Source: Muricauda sp. MAR_2010_75 (GTDB taxonomy: Bacteria; Bacteroidota; Bacteroidia; Flavobacteriales; Flavobacteriaceae). From it: a DNA stretch of 64,000 bases. Below are positions 53,083 through 62,342 of this stretch, in pieces. The notes under the pieces were generated by a model. It did not search any database and was not told the origin of the DNA. It was given only the letters and a program-made list of their open reading frames with translations. The DNA is taken from assembly GCF_000745185.1 (NCBI RefSeq), contig NZ_JQNJ01000001.1, forward strand, positions 3,516,501-3,580,500, given 5' to 3'. The position numbers were made by a program, and so were the translations under genes. The stretch's first letter is position 1; each line of letters opens with the position of its first letter.

Positions 53083-54549
53083 TTATTGTTTTAATACCCA
53101 AGTATCTTTAGATCCACCGCCTTGGGATGAGTTTACGATGAGATTACCCTCTTTGAGCGCAACGCGGGTGAGGCCACCCTTTAATACAAATTGTTGGTCA
53201 TGTCCTAGAACGGTGAACGTTCTGAGGTCCACATGCCGTTGTTCAAAAGACTCTTTTTCATCTATATAGGTAGGATGTACAGATAAAGACATTATAGGCT
53301 GGGCCACATATTTTCTGGGATTGGCCTTAATCTCGGCCTTTACTTTTTCAATTTCATCTTTGGTCAACTTATTTCCTATGGAAATACCATAGCCTCCGGC
53401 TTCATCAACCGGCTTTATGACCAATTCATGAACATGGTCCAGAACATAGTTCAGCTCATCGGGTCTGCTACAATGGTAGGTATGTACATTTTTGAGGATG
53501 GGCTCTTCATCCAAATAATATTTAATGATATCCGGAACATAGGTATAGATGGCCTTGTCATCGGCTACCCCGGTTCCTGGAGCGTTTGCAATGGTAACAT
53601 TGCCTTTTCGGTAAGCGGCGAACAGTCCTGGAACGCCCAAGGCCGAATCAGGATGAAATTCCATGGGATCTATAAATAAATCATCAACCCTCCGGTACAC
53701 CACATCCACGCGAACAGGGCCCTGGGTGGTTTTCATGTAAACAAAATCGTTCTCAACAAAAAGGTCACGCCCTTCCACTAATTCCACACCCATGGCCTTG
53801 GCCAAATACGAATGTTCGTAGTAAGCCGAATTGAACATCCCTGGGGTAATTACCACGCAAACTGGCGAATCCACGCCCGGAGGCTTAACACTTTCCAAAA
53901 GATGAAGCAGGTTTTCCGCATAATTGGTCACCGTATGGGTCTTGTAATGATTGAATACACCAAAGAGGGCTCTTTTTAAAGCGGTTCGGTTGCAAATGAC
54001 ATAACTTACCCCTGAGGGGCAGCGGATGTTATCTTCCAAAACATAGTAATTACCATCTGAGTGCTTAATAATATCTGTTCCAGAGATGTGGTTATAGATT
54101 TTGCTTGGTGGATCCACATCCATCATTTGATGCAGGTAATTGGGTGATGAACTCAATAACTCAATTGGAACTATACCATCCTTAACAATCTTTTTATCGT
54201 GGTACACGTCCCATAGAAAGTGATTTAAGGCCAAACTTCGTTGAATGGCACCATTTTCAATGATTTCCCATTCTTTTGGGTCGATTATTCTCGGAAAGAG
54301 GTCAAAAGGAAAGATTTTCTCCTGACTTTGCTTATCGCCATACACCTGAAAAGTAATGCCTTGATTAAAAAAGGAGGACTTTGCCTTAGTGTTAAGGTTG
54401 ACGTAATCTTCAATGGATCGGGACCCATATAGATCTAATAGCTTCTGGTACACAGACTTAACATCCCCATTATTTTTAAAGACTTCATCAAAAAGTCCTT
54501 CTTTGCGTACATAACTTGAAAAGATGGTTTTATCTGTGGTTGGCCCCAT
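53083..54549 (-). CDS. Circularly permuted ATP-grasp type 2 protein
   Basis: The 488-residue protein has the CP_ATPgrasp_2 layout. It contains LEDNIRCPSGVSYVICNR (about 168), VVITPGMFNSAYYEHSYLAKAMGVELVEGRDL (about 236-266) and GVPGLFAAYRKGNVTIANAPGTGVADDK (about 306-333). The late motif KPVDEAGGYGISIG (about 391-404) and a final ATP-binding block (VALKEGNLIVNSSQGGGSKDTWVL) close it. The family is predicted to make peptide bonds using ATP. It leads the three-gene cluster and is divergent from a metalloprotease. Confidence 0.92.
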   Translation of the reverse strand: MGPTTDKTIFSSYVRKEGLFDEVFKNNGDVKSVYQKLLDLYGSRSIEDYVNLNTKAKSSFFNQGITFQVYGDKQSQEKIFPFDLFPRIIDPKEWEIIENGAIQRSLALNHFLWDVYHDKKIVKDGIVPIELLSSSPNYLHQMMDVDPPSKIYNHISGTDIIKHSDGNYYVLEDNIRCPSGVSYVICNRTALKRALFGVFNHYKTHTVTNYAENLLHLLESVKPPGVDSPVCVVITPGMFNSAYYEHSYLAKAMGVELVEGRDLFVENDFVYMKTTQGPVRVDVVYRRVDDLFIDPMEFHPDSALGVPGLFAAYRKGNVTIANAPGTGVADDKAIYTYVPDIIKYYLDEEPILKNVHTYHCSRPDELNYVLDHVHELVIKPVDEAGGYGISIGNKLTKDEIEKVKAEIKANPRKYVAQPIMSLSVHPTYIDEKESFEQRHVDLRTFTVLGHDQQFVLKGGLTRVALKEGNLIVNSSQGGGSKDTWVLKQ

Positions 54550-54743
54550 ATTGTTTTTTAAGTAAAATATGGATTTTCAAGGTCTTATGAAATAAACATT
54601 AGTTAAAAATCCATTAACATAAAAATGAATGAAGCAAAAATTGACGACAATTTTTATCAATTTATATTTTAAGGCGGAAAAGTAGGATTCACAGGGTTTT
54701 TTAAAATGAATTACATATTTTTAAATCCAATTTCCACTCAACT

Positions 54744-57146
54744 ATGAAGAACACTACTTCCCTCATCGCAGTATTTAGCTTTTTTTGTGCATCCTTATAC
54801 GGACAGACTTTTGACAAAGCCAAGGATTTTCAAAAATTCAATGGTTATTTCAATTTTTATTATGATGATGCCTCGGATAAAATTTATCTGGAAGTGGATG
54901 AGTTGGACAAAGAATTTCTCTATGTCTATTCGCTCAGCAGCGGCATAGGAAGCAATGATATCGGTTTGGACAGGGGCCAATTGGGCAATGAACAGGTAGT
55001 ATACTTTAAAAAAGCTGGGAACAAGCTCCTTCTGATTCAACCCAATCTAACCTATCGGGCCATTACGGACAACGTATTGGAGCGAAAATCTGTGGAACAG
55101 GCTTTTGCCAAATCCGTTTTGCACGGGTTTAAGATTGAGGAGGAATCCAGAGGAAGTTATTTAATCGATTTTACAGATTTTTTAATGCGTGATGCCCATG
55201 GGGTGGCCAATAGATTAAAAGATTCCAAACAAGGAACCTATAGTTTGGATGCTTCCAAAAGTGCATTGGCGTTTGAGCGTACCAAAGCATTCCCAAAAAA
55301 TGTGGAGTTTGATGTAACACTCACCTTTAAGGGAAATCCCGAAGGGGCATGGATTCAGTCCGTAACCCCAAACCCCAGCTTGGTGACCGTGGCACAACAC
55401 CATTCTTTGATTGAGTTGCCCGATGACAAATACAAAAAAAGGGTGTTCGACCCTAGATGTGGTTCATATCCGTTGACCTATTATGATTATGCCTCGCCAG
55501 TACAAGAACCTATATTGAAACGTTTCATCACCCGCCATCGATTGGAAAAGAAGAATCCCGGTGCAGCGGTAAGCGAGGCCGTGGAGCCCATCATCTATTA
55601 TTTGGATAATGGAACCCCAGAACCTGTTCGCTCTGCTTTATTGGAAGGTGGGAAATGGTGGAACCAAGCCTTTGAGGCCATTGGCTACAAAGATGCTTTT
55701 CAATTAAAAATGTTGCCCGATGATGCCGACCCGTTGGATGTTCGCTATAATGTAATCCAGTGGGTGCACCGTTCTACAAGAGGATGGAGCTATGGCAGCA
55801 GCATTACAGACCCAAGAACAGGAGAAATCATGAAGGGCCATGTGAGTTTGGGAAGCTTGCGCATTCGTCAGGATTTCTTGATTGCGCAAGCGTTGATGAA
55901 CAAACCTTTTGCGGAACGTGACGACAATTACCAACCGATGTTGGATATGGCCTTGGCCCGAATCCGTCAACTTTCGGCCCATGAAATAGGGCATACCCTT
56001 GGTTTTGCACATAATTTTGCCGCAAGTACCAATAACAGGGCTTCGGTGATGGATTATCCACATCCACAATTTGAATTGAAGGGAAACTCCATAGATTTTT
56101 CGAATGCATACGATATAGGAATAGGCGAATGGGATAAGGTAACCGTGGCCTATTCCTATGCTGACTTTCCAAGTGGCACTTCTGAAAAAGAAGGGCTCAA
56201 TGCCATATTAAAGAAGGCCCAGGATGATGGACTTCGGTACATATCTGATCAAGATGCCAGACCAACCGGAGGTGCCCATGCCTTGGCGCATCTTTGGGAC
56301 AATGGTAAAAGTGCCAGTCAGGAGTTGGAAAATGTATTACAAATCAGGAAGACCGCAATGAATAATTTCTCCATTGATAATATTCGTACCGGCCAGCCCA
56401 ATTCGGTATTGGAAGATGTTTTTGCTCCCCTGTATTTTTTCCATCGCTATCAAACTGAGGCCGTATCAAAAGTTGTTGGAGGTTTGGACTACAACTACGC
56501 GGTTAAAGGGGATGGACAACGTGTTGTGGAACCAGTGAATCAAATGGTACAAGAAAAAGCGTTGGAATCCATCCTAAAAACCTTGGATGCCGAGGTTATT
56601 GCCGTTCCCAAGGGTAAATTGGACCTTTTCCCACCTAGGGCCATCGGATATCCACGTACCCGTGAGTCGTTGATGGGAAGAACTGGGGTCAGCTTTGACG
56701 CCCTTTCCGCTGCCGAAACCGCTGCCGATATGACTTTGGGACTCTTGTTGCACCCAGAACGTGCTTCCAGATTGATCCAACAAAAGAGTTTGGATAAAGG
56801 TCAATTGGGATTGGAGGAGGTTTTAAGTAAACTGGTTGACAATACAATTGAAAACTCTAAAAAAGACCCGTATTTGGATGAAGTACAACAGACCATCAAT
56901 TTTAGGGTGCTGTACCACATCATGAACTTGGCGGCTCATACTGAAGTACATCCGCAGGTTAATGCCATTGCCAATGAAACTTTGAAGGAGCTTAAGACAA
57001 TTTTATTGGGCAATGGAAAAACTGCAGTTGCAGTAGAAATGGTAAGACGAATAGATGCCTTTTTGGAAAAGCCTTCCAGTTTTAATGTTATACCTGTCCC
57101 CAAAATTCCTGATGGCTCTCCCATAGGAATGGACTGCATGGATTAG
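54744..57146 (+). CDS. Zinc-dependent metalloprotease, metzincin (DUF5117/DUF4953 type)
   Basis: The 800-residue exported protein has a signal peptide (about 1-20), a long beta-rich N-terminal region (about 30-300) and a metzincin catalytic domain with LSAHEIGHTLGFAHNF (about 411-426), a downstream methionine turn (SVMDYPHPQ) and a helical C-terminal extension. Length and layout fit the large Bacteroidota metalloproteases of the DUF5117 group. The substrate is unknown, and it stands alone, divergent from the ATP-grasp cluster. Confidence 0.9.
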   Translation: MKNTTSLIAVFSFFCASLYGQTFDKAKDFQKFNGYFNFYYDDASDKIYLEVDELDKEFLYVYSLSSGIGSNDIGLDRGQLGNEQVVYFKKAGNKLLLIQPNLTYRAITDNVLERKSVEQAFAKSVLHGFKIEEESRGSYLIDFTDFLMRDAHGVANRLKDSKQGTYSLDASKSALAFERTKAFPKNVEFDVTLTFKGNPEGAWIQSVTPNPSLVTVAQHHSLIELPDDKYKKRVFDPRCGSYPLTYYDYASPVQEPILKRFITRHRLEKKNPGAAVSEAVEPIIYYLDNGTPEPVRSALLEGGKWWNQAFEAIGYKDAFQLKMLPDDADPLDVRYNVIQWVHRSTRGWSYGSSITDPRTGEIMKGHVSLGSLRIRQDFLIAQALMNKPFAERDDNYQPMLDMALARIRQLSAHEIGHTLGFAHNFAASTNNRASVMDYPHPQFELKGNSIDFSNAYDIGIGEWDKVTVAYSYADFPSGTSEKEGLNAILKKAQDDGLRYISDQDARPTGGAHALAHLWDNGKSASQELENVLQIRKTAMNNFSIDNIRTGQPNSVLEDVFAPLYFFHRYQTEAVSKVVGGLDYNYAVKGDGQRVVEPVNQMVQEKALESILKTLDAEVIAVPKGKLDLFPPRAIGYPRTRESLMGRTGVSFDALSAAETAADMTLGLLLHPERASRLIQQKSLDKGQLGLEEVLSKLVDNTIENSKKDPYLDEVQQTINFRVLYHIMNLAAHTEVHPQVNAIANETLKELKTILLGNGKTAVAVEMVRRIDAFLEKPSSFNVIPVPKIPDGSPIGMDCMD

Positions 57147-57156
57147 ATAAGGTCAA

Positions 57157-57189
57157 GTACAGGTTTAAGTTCAAGAATCAAGTTCAAGG
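57157..57189. repeat. Degenerate GTTCAA repeats, left of the GIY-YIG remnant
   Basis: The stretch includes GTTCAA, AATCAA and GTTCAA units spaced by 0-1 bp. It is the reverse complement pattern of the TTGAxx array at 57414-57443, so the two flank the GIY-YIG fragment in inverted orientation. Confidence 0.5.
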
Positions 57190-57225
57190 GTTAATGAAAA
57201 TATTAACTATATCTTATGTGGAATT

Positions 57226-57417
57226 TTGGTTACAGATGGAAAATTGAGGGATAGAATTTCTACTACAAATTGGTTTGCATATGTAATCAAACTAAATAAA
57301 GGTAAATTTTATATTGGTGTAGCTGTTGGTGTAGACAGACGTTATGAGCAACATCTTTTAGAAAGAAGGTCTTTAGGTAATAAAGAAAGTATAAAAAGGA
57401 AACTAAAAATAAATTGA
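57226..57417 (+). pseudogene. GIY-YIG nuclease family remnant
   Basis: The frame encodes NWFAYVIKLNKGKFYIG (the GIY-YIG core with Tyr and Tyr-Ile-Gly) and VDRRYEQH (with the catalytic-region Arg and His), then stops after about 20 more residues. Full proteins of this group have about 80-95 residues and a cleaner N-terminus; here no ATG precedes the core in frame and the C-terminal half is missing. I conclude it is a decayed copy. It is flanked by inverted short repeats, suggesting a mobile cassette. Confidence 0.55.
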
Positions 57418-57443
57418 GTTTGAACTTGAGTTTGAATTTGAGC
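57414..57443. repeat. TTGA hexamer array, right of the GIY-YIG remnant
   Basis: Five consecutive TTGA[AG][CT] hexamers (TTGAGT, TTGAAC, TTGAGT, TTGAAT, TTGAGC) run up to 5 bp before the threonine aldolase ATG. Six-base periodicity is exact. Confidence 0.75.
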
Positions 57444-57447
57444 TTTT

Positions 57448-58473
57448 ATGACAATAAACCTGATCAGTGATACGGTCACTAAGCCCACAGCGGGAATGTT
57501 GGAGGCTATGATGACCGCCAAAGTAGGGGATGATGTTTTTAAAAACGACCCTACCGTTAATGCCTTGGAAGAAAAGGTAGCCGATTATTTTGGGATGGAG
57601 GCCGCATTGTTTTTCCCTAGTGGTACCATGACCAACCAAACGGCGATAAAATTACACACCCAGCCGGGAGACCAGTTGATCTGTGACAAATATGCCCACA
57701 TTTATAATTACGAAGGTGGCGGTGTTAGTTTTAATAGTGGGGTTTCCTGCAAGTTGGTGGATGGTAATCGCGGGATGATGACATACCAGCAGGTTGAAGA
57801 AGCCATAAATCCCCTCGATTTTTACCATAGTCCCTTGACTTCATTGGTCTGTATTGAAAACACCACCAATAAGGGCGGAGGGGCTTGTTGGGATTTTGAG
57901 GAGCTCCAAAAAATCAAAAAAGTATGCGATAGGCATGGACTCAAGTACCATTTGGATGGTGCGCGACTCTGGAATGCACTCATAGCCAAAGGAGAAGACC
58001 CAAAGGCCTATGGTTCCCTTTTTGATACCATAAGTGTTTGTTTAAGTAAGGGCATGGGGTGTCCTGTAGGCTCTGTTTTGGTGGGGAGTATGGATTTGAT
58101 TGACAAGGCCTTGCGAATCCGTAAAATCCTGGGTGGAGGAATGCGACAATCCGGATTCTTGGCCGCAGCAGGAATCTACGCCATGGACCATCACGTGGAT
58201 CGATTGGCGGAAGACCATAAAAAAGCAGCCGAAATCGGGGAGGTACTTTCAACGTTGGATTTCATAAAAAAAGTGGAGCCCATTGAAACCAATATCATCA
58301 TTTTTGAATTGGACGAATCCAAACTTACTTCAGTAGATTTTTTAGCCAAACTAGCAGAAAATCAAATCTCTATTATCGGTATGGGGCAAGGAAAACTGCG
58401 CATCGTTACTCATTTAGACTACACGGATGCAATGCACCTGCATTTCCTTAAAATCCTGAAAACAATGGGATGA
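57448..58473 (+). CDS. Low-specificity threonine aldolase family (PLP-dependent)
   Basis: The 341-residue fold-type I PLP enzyme has SDTVTKPTAGMLEAM (about 7-21), a SGTMTNQ pocket, HLDGARLWNAL (Asp and Arg about 170) and the Schiff-base lysine in SVCLSKGMGCPVGS (about 198-211). The family cleaves threonine or allo-threonine to glycine and acetaldehyde. The start lies immediately after the hexamer array, so the array forms its 5' region. Confidence 0.9.
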   Translation: MTINLISDTVTKPTAGMLEAMMTAKVGDDVFKNDPTVNALEEKVADYFGMEAALFFPSGTMTNQTAIKLHTQPGDQLICDKYAHIYNYEGGGVSFNSGVSCKLVDGNRGMMTYQQVEEAINPLDFYHSPLTSLVCIENTTNKGGGACWDFEELQKIKKVCDRHGLKYHLDGARLWNALIAKGEDPKAYGSLFDTISVCLSKGMGCPVGSVLVGSMDLIDKALRIRKILGGGMRQSGFLAAAGIYAMDHHVDRLAEDHKKAAEIGEVLSTLDFIKKVEPIETNIIIFELDESKLTSVDFLAKLAENQISIIGMGQGKLRIVTHLDYTDAMHLHFLKILKTMG

Positions 58474-58561
58474 TTAGTGCAAATTTGTGTTATCCGTATC
58501 GGACAAATTACGAAGTTAGAAGTTGGAATTTTATACGTAAAGAAATTGACTGGGCACTAAC

Positions 58562-58589
58562 TCCTAAGACCTAAATCCTAAACCCTATT
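58562..58589. repeat. Degenerate heptamer array (xCCTAAx)
   Basis: TCCTAAG, ACCTAAA, TCCTAAA and a partial CCCTA unit follow each other in 7-bp register, overlapping the 3' end of the YbaB gene. It resembles the TTCTAAG array at 50017-50044. Confidence 0.6.
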
Positions 58590-58911
58590 TCATAAAAGCA
58601 TCCATCCCTGGAATATTGGGCATGCCTTCTTTGGCCACTGCCGCCAATTCAGTTTCATTGACGTTGGTAGCCTTTTCGATGGCTTTGTTTAGGGTCAATA
58701 CGAGGTAATCTTCCAGTTGCTCTTTATCCTGAAGTAGAGAATCGTCAATACTGATTGATTTAATTTCGCGGTTGGCGGTTAAGGTAACTTTCAGCAAACC
58801 ATCAGAGGACTGCTCATCAATCATTACGGTATTCAATCGTTCCTTGGTTTCCTGTACTTTTTTCTGGGTTTCTTTGAGTTTACCCATCATTCCCATGATA
58901 TCTCCGAACAT
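58585..58911 (-). CDS. YbaB/EbfC family nucleoid-associated protein
   Basis: I start at ATG 58911 (108 aa), where the conserved [21 protein letters not shown] begins; a longer frame continues upstream but overlaps the divergent peptidase promoter. The helix-strand-helix pattern with [19 protein letters not shown] and a flexible [10 protein letters not shown] end is typical. Members bind DNA and are often beside dnaX/recR, but not here. Confidence 0.88.
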   Translation of the reverse strand: MFGDIMGMMGKLKETQKKVQETKERLNTVMIDEQSSDGLLKVTLTANREIKSISIDDSLLQDKEQLEDYLVLTLNKAIEKATNVNETELAAVAKEGMPNIPGMDAFMK

Positions 58912-58973
58912 AGCTGTTGTTTTTTTGTGTTTAATTGACTTCAAAAATACTAAATTGGCATAAATCAAACTGG

Positions 58974-61115
58974 ATGAAACGAATCAATCCAATCCCTTGT
59001 ATTCTCGGAATATGCCTTATTTTTGCAGGCTCTTGCCAAAAAAGTAAAGAATTGATGCAAATACAACCCCCGACGGCCAAAAAGATTCCAACCCAACTGG
59101 AAAAACATGGAGATGTACGGATAGATAATTACTATTGGATGAACAATAGGGAAGATCAAGCCGTAATTGACTATCTCAATGCAGAAAACGATTATTACCA
59201 CAAAATGACGGCACATACCAAAAAGTTCCAAGAGGACCTTTTTTTGGAAATGAAGTCGAGAATAAAGGAAGTTGACTCCTCTGTGCCCTACAAATTGGAT
59301 GGCTATTGGTACATCAATCGCTACGAAGAAGGAAAGGAATACCCCATTTATTCCCGTAAAAAGGATAGTCTGGATGCTGCCGAGGAGATTATGTTCGACT
59401 GTAACAAAATGGCCGAAGGACACGAATTTTTCAATCTAAAAGGGATATCGGTAAGCCCAAATAATACTTTGGCTGCTTTCGGAACCGATACGGTATCCCG
59501 TAGACAGTACAACATCCAGATTAAAGACCTGAAAACTGGGGGAATTTATCCAGATATTATCGAGAATACTACAGGAAGTTCAGTTTGGGCCAATGATGGC
59601 CAGACCTTATTTTATGCGAAAAAAGACCCGGTGACCCTGCGTTCCGATAAAATTTTCAAGCATGTTTTGGGGACTTCTTCCAATGATGATGAACTGGTAT
59701 TCCATGAAAAGGATTCCACGTACAACACTTTTGTCTACAAGACCAAATCTCGGAAATATATCGTTATTGGTTCTGTGAGTACGTTGACTTCGGAATATAG
59801 AATTTTGAATGCGGATGACCCCAACGGCAGTTTTAAAGTGTTCTCTCCAAGATATTTAGGGGTAGAATATTCCATTGCCCATTACGATGGTAACTTCTAT
59901 ATTTTAACGAATAGGGACAAGGCCACTAATTTTAAGTTGATGCGGACCAATGAAGAAAATACCTCTTCAGCGTATTGGCAGGAGTTTATTCCGCACAGGC
60001 GAGATGTTTTACTGGAAGATGTGGAGATTTTCAGGGATTACTATGTGCTTTCAGAGCGTGAAAATGGGCTTAACCAGATGAACATATCCCGTTGGGATGG
60101 TTCAGAAAGTTATTATTTGCCATTTAACAGCGAAACCTATGTGGCTGGAGCTTCGGTGAACTTGGATTTTGATACGGATGAGCTTCGTTATTATTATAAT
60201 GAGATGGGAGCGCCCTATGCCATTATTGATTTCAACATGAAGACTCGCACTAAAAAAGTGTTGAAGGAGCAGGAAGTTTTGGGAGGAAAGTTCAATAAAG
60301 AGAACTACAAAACCGAGCGTTTATGGGCCACGGCACGGGATGGTAAAAAAGTGCCCATTTCGTTGGTATATCATAAAGATACTCCCTTAGACGGTACCAG
60401 CCCGCTATATCAATACGCTTATGGCTCCTACGGTAGTACCATTGACCCGTATTTCTCCTCGGTTCGATTGAGTTTATTGGATAGGGGCTTTATCTACGCT
60501 ATTTCTCATGTACGAGGAGGGGAATACTTGGGAAGACCTTGGTATGAAGATGGCAAGTTGTTCAATAAAAAGAACACGTTTACGGACTTTATTGACTGCT
60601 CCAAGTTCCTGATTGAACAAAAATACACCAGTCCAGAACATTTGTATGCCAGCGGTGGTTCGGCAGGCGGATTGTTAATGGGAGCAATAATCAATATGGC
60701 GCCAGAGCTCTATAATGGGGTAATTGCTGAAGTTCCCTTTGTGGATGTGGTGACGACCATGCTGGATGATTCCATTCCACTGACCACCGGAGAATATGAT
60801 GAATGGGGAAATCCAAATGACAAGGATTATTACGATTACATCAAATCATATTCGCCTTATGACAATGTGGAACCCCAGGCATACCCCAATTTATATGTTT
60901 CAACCGGCTTACATGATTCGCAGGTACAATACTGGGAACCAGCTAAATGGGTGGCGAAACTACGGGAATTTAAGACGGATGGCCACCTCTTGTTTTTGGA
61001 TACGAATATGGATGCGGGGCATGGTGGTGCATCGGGCAGATTTGAAGCTTTAAAGGAAACTGCCAAGGCCTATACCTTTATTTTAGACCTTGAAGGGAAA
61101 ACCCATTCAAAATAA
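58974..61115 (+). CDS. Oligopeptidase B-type S9 peptidase, lipoprotein
   Basis: I start at ATG 58974 (713 aa) because it gives a lipoprotein signal ([20 protein letters not shown]). A beta-propeller (about 60-440) covers the alpha/beta hydrolase domain (about 450-710) with the catalytic triad in [10 protein letters not shown] (Ser), [13 protein letters not shown] (Asp) and [11 protein letters not shown] (His). It cleaves short peptides, usually after basic residues, and the lipobox places it in the envelope. Confidence 0.93.
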   Translation: MKRINPIPCILGICLIFAGSCQKSKELMQIQPPTAKKIPTQLEKHGDVRIDNYYWMNNREDQAVIDYLNAENDYYHKMTAHTKKFQEDLFLEMKSRIKEVDSSVPYKLDGYWYINRYEEGKEYPIYSRKKDSLDAAEEIMFDCNKMAEGHEFFNLKGISVSPNNTLAAFGTDTVSRRQYNIQIKDLKTGGIYPDIIENTTGSSVWANDGQTLFYAKKDPVTLRSDKIFKHVLGTSSNDDELVFHEKDSTYNTFVYKTKSRKYIVIGSVSTLTSEYRILNADDPNGSFKVFSPRYLGVEYSIAHYDGNFYILTNRDKATNFKLMRTNEENTSSAYWQEFIPHRRDVLLEDVEIFRDYYVLSERENGLNQMNISRWDGSESYYLPFNSETYVAGASVNLDFDTDELRYYYNEMGAPYAIIDFNMKTRTKKVLKEQEVLGGKFNKENYKTERLWATARDGKKVPISLVYHKDTPLDGTSPLYQYAYGSYGSTIDPYFSSVRLSLLDRGFIYAISHVRGGEYLGRPWYEDGKLFNKKNTFTDFIDCSKFLIEQKYTSPEHLYASGGSAGGLLMGAIINMAPELYNGVIAEVPFVDVVTTMLDDSIPLTTGEYDEWGNPNDKDYYDYIKSYSPYDNVEPQAYPNLYVSTGLHDSQVQYWEPAKWVAKLREFKTDGHLLFLDTNMDAGHGGASGRFEALKETAKAYTFILDLEGKTHSK

Positions 61116-61181
61116 AATGCTATTTTTGTGCCGAATGGGTTTTTGTCGTTTCAAAAATTCATTCCTTACCTAATACCAGTT

Positions 61182-62222
61182 ATGAAAAAACAGATAAATG
61201 CGTGTAGCAATATCCTTGACCTAATTGGAAATACCCCCTTAGTTAAGCTTAACAAGATCGCAGCCCCCCTTACCGGAAACTTTTATGCCAAATTGGAATG
61301 CTTTAATCCTGGACATTCGTCAAAGGATAGAATAGCGGCCTATATCATAGAGGAGGCCGAGCGTAAAGGGATTCTAAAGCCTGGAAGTATTATCATTGAG
61401 ACCACTTCCGGGAATACTGGGTTCAGTTTGGCTATGGTCAGTATTGTAAAAGGGTATAAGTGTATTTTGGCAGTGAGTTCAAAATCATCCCCTGATAAGA
61501 TAGATATGTTGCGTTCCATGGGTGCCAAGGTTTATGTTTGCCCTGCCCATGTTAGTGCAGATGACCCAAGATCGTATTACGAAGTGGCCAAAAGATTGCA
61601 CAAGGAGACCGAGAACTCCATTTATATCAACCAATATTTTAACGAACTTAACATAGAGGCCCATTACCAGACCACCGGTCCGGAAATTTGGGAACAGACC
61701 AATGGTAATATTACCCATTTGGTTGCCTGCAGTGGAACAGGTGGGACCATATCCGGAATTTCCCGTTACCTAAAGGAACAAAATCCCAAAATCAAAATAT
61801 TAGGGGTGGATGCCTATGGTTCCATTCTTAAAAAATACCACGAAACCGGGGAGTTTGACCATAATGAAGTGTATCCGTATCGGATTGAAGGCTTGGGGAA
61901 AAATTTGATTCCAGCTGCCACTGATTTTAATAGTATCGACCGCTATATTAAGGTAACCGATGGTGAAAGCGCCCACATGGCCCGCAAAATTGCGCATACC
62001 GAAGGTATGTTTGTAGGATATACCAGTGGTGCCGCAATGCAGGCTTTATATCAATTGAACACAGAGGGTGAATTTACAAAAGACAGTAATGTTGTTGTTA
62101 TCTTCCCAGACCACGGTTCAAGATATATGAGCAAGATATATAGCAATGAGTGGATGGAAAACCAAGGTTTTTTTGATATTAAAAATGCCGAGGTACCCGA
62201 AAAGATAGAATACATCAAATAA
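61182..62222 (+). CDS. PLP-dependent cysteine synthase/CBS-core family, likely cysteate synthase
   Basis: I start at ATG 61182 (346 aa); earlier codons are not conserved-looking. Fold-type II motifs are NPGHSSKDR (PLP lysine about 45), TTSGNTGFS and [12 protein letters not shown], with a C-terminal [11 protein letters not shown] loop. The enzyme could be a cystathionine beta-synthase or O-acetylserine sulfhydrylase. The adjacent alpha-oxoamine synthase suggests instead cysteate synthase, which makes cysteate from phosphoserine and sulfite for sulfonolipids. It lies 120 bp before that gene, with a terminator between. Confidence 0.72.
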   Translation: MKKQINACSNILDLIGNTPLVKLNKIAAPLTGNFYAKLECFNPGHSSKDRIAAYIIEEAERKGILKPGSIIIETTSGNTGFSLAMVSIVKGYKCILAVSSKSSPDKIDMLRSMGAKVYVCPAHVSADDPRSYYEVAKRLHKETENSIYINQYFNELNIEAHYQTTGPEIWEQTNGNITHLVACSGTGGTISGISRYLKEQNPKIKILGVDAYGSILKKYHETGEFDHNEVYPYRIEGLGKNLIPAATDFNSIDRYIKVTDGESAHMARKIAHTEGMFVGYTSGAAMQALYQLNTEGEFTKDSNVVVIFPDHGSRYMSKIYSNEWMENQGFFDIKNAEVPEKIEYIK

Positions 62223-62245
62223 GAGATATAACTCGATTGGATTAA

Positions 62246-62273
62246 AACGGCAATGATTTCATTGTCGTTTTTT
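62246..62273 (+). terminator. Terminator after the CBS-core gene
   Basis: AACGGCAATGA (62246-62256) pairs with TCATTGTCGTT (62259-62269) with one G-U and a T tail. Confidence 0.72.
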
Positions 62274-62311
62274 ATGTGAAAAAATCGTTATGTGAGCTTC
62301 GCAAAAATCTA

Positions 62312-62319
62312 TACTTTTG
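62312..62319 (+). promoter_or_regulatory. -7 box of the alpha-oxoamine synthase gene
   Basis: TACTTTTG matches TAnnTTTG exactly, 24 bp before ATG 62343. Confidence 0.45.
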
Positions 62320-62342
62320 CATTTGAATCAATTTTAAGGTAG

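Noticed and set aside
58474..58561. Possible small RNA between threonine aldolase and ybaB
   Set aside because: No hairpin with a T tail or promoter pair was found; only short degenerate repeats are present.
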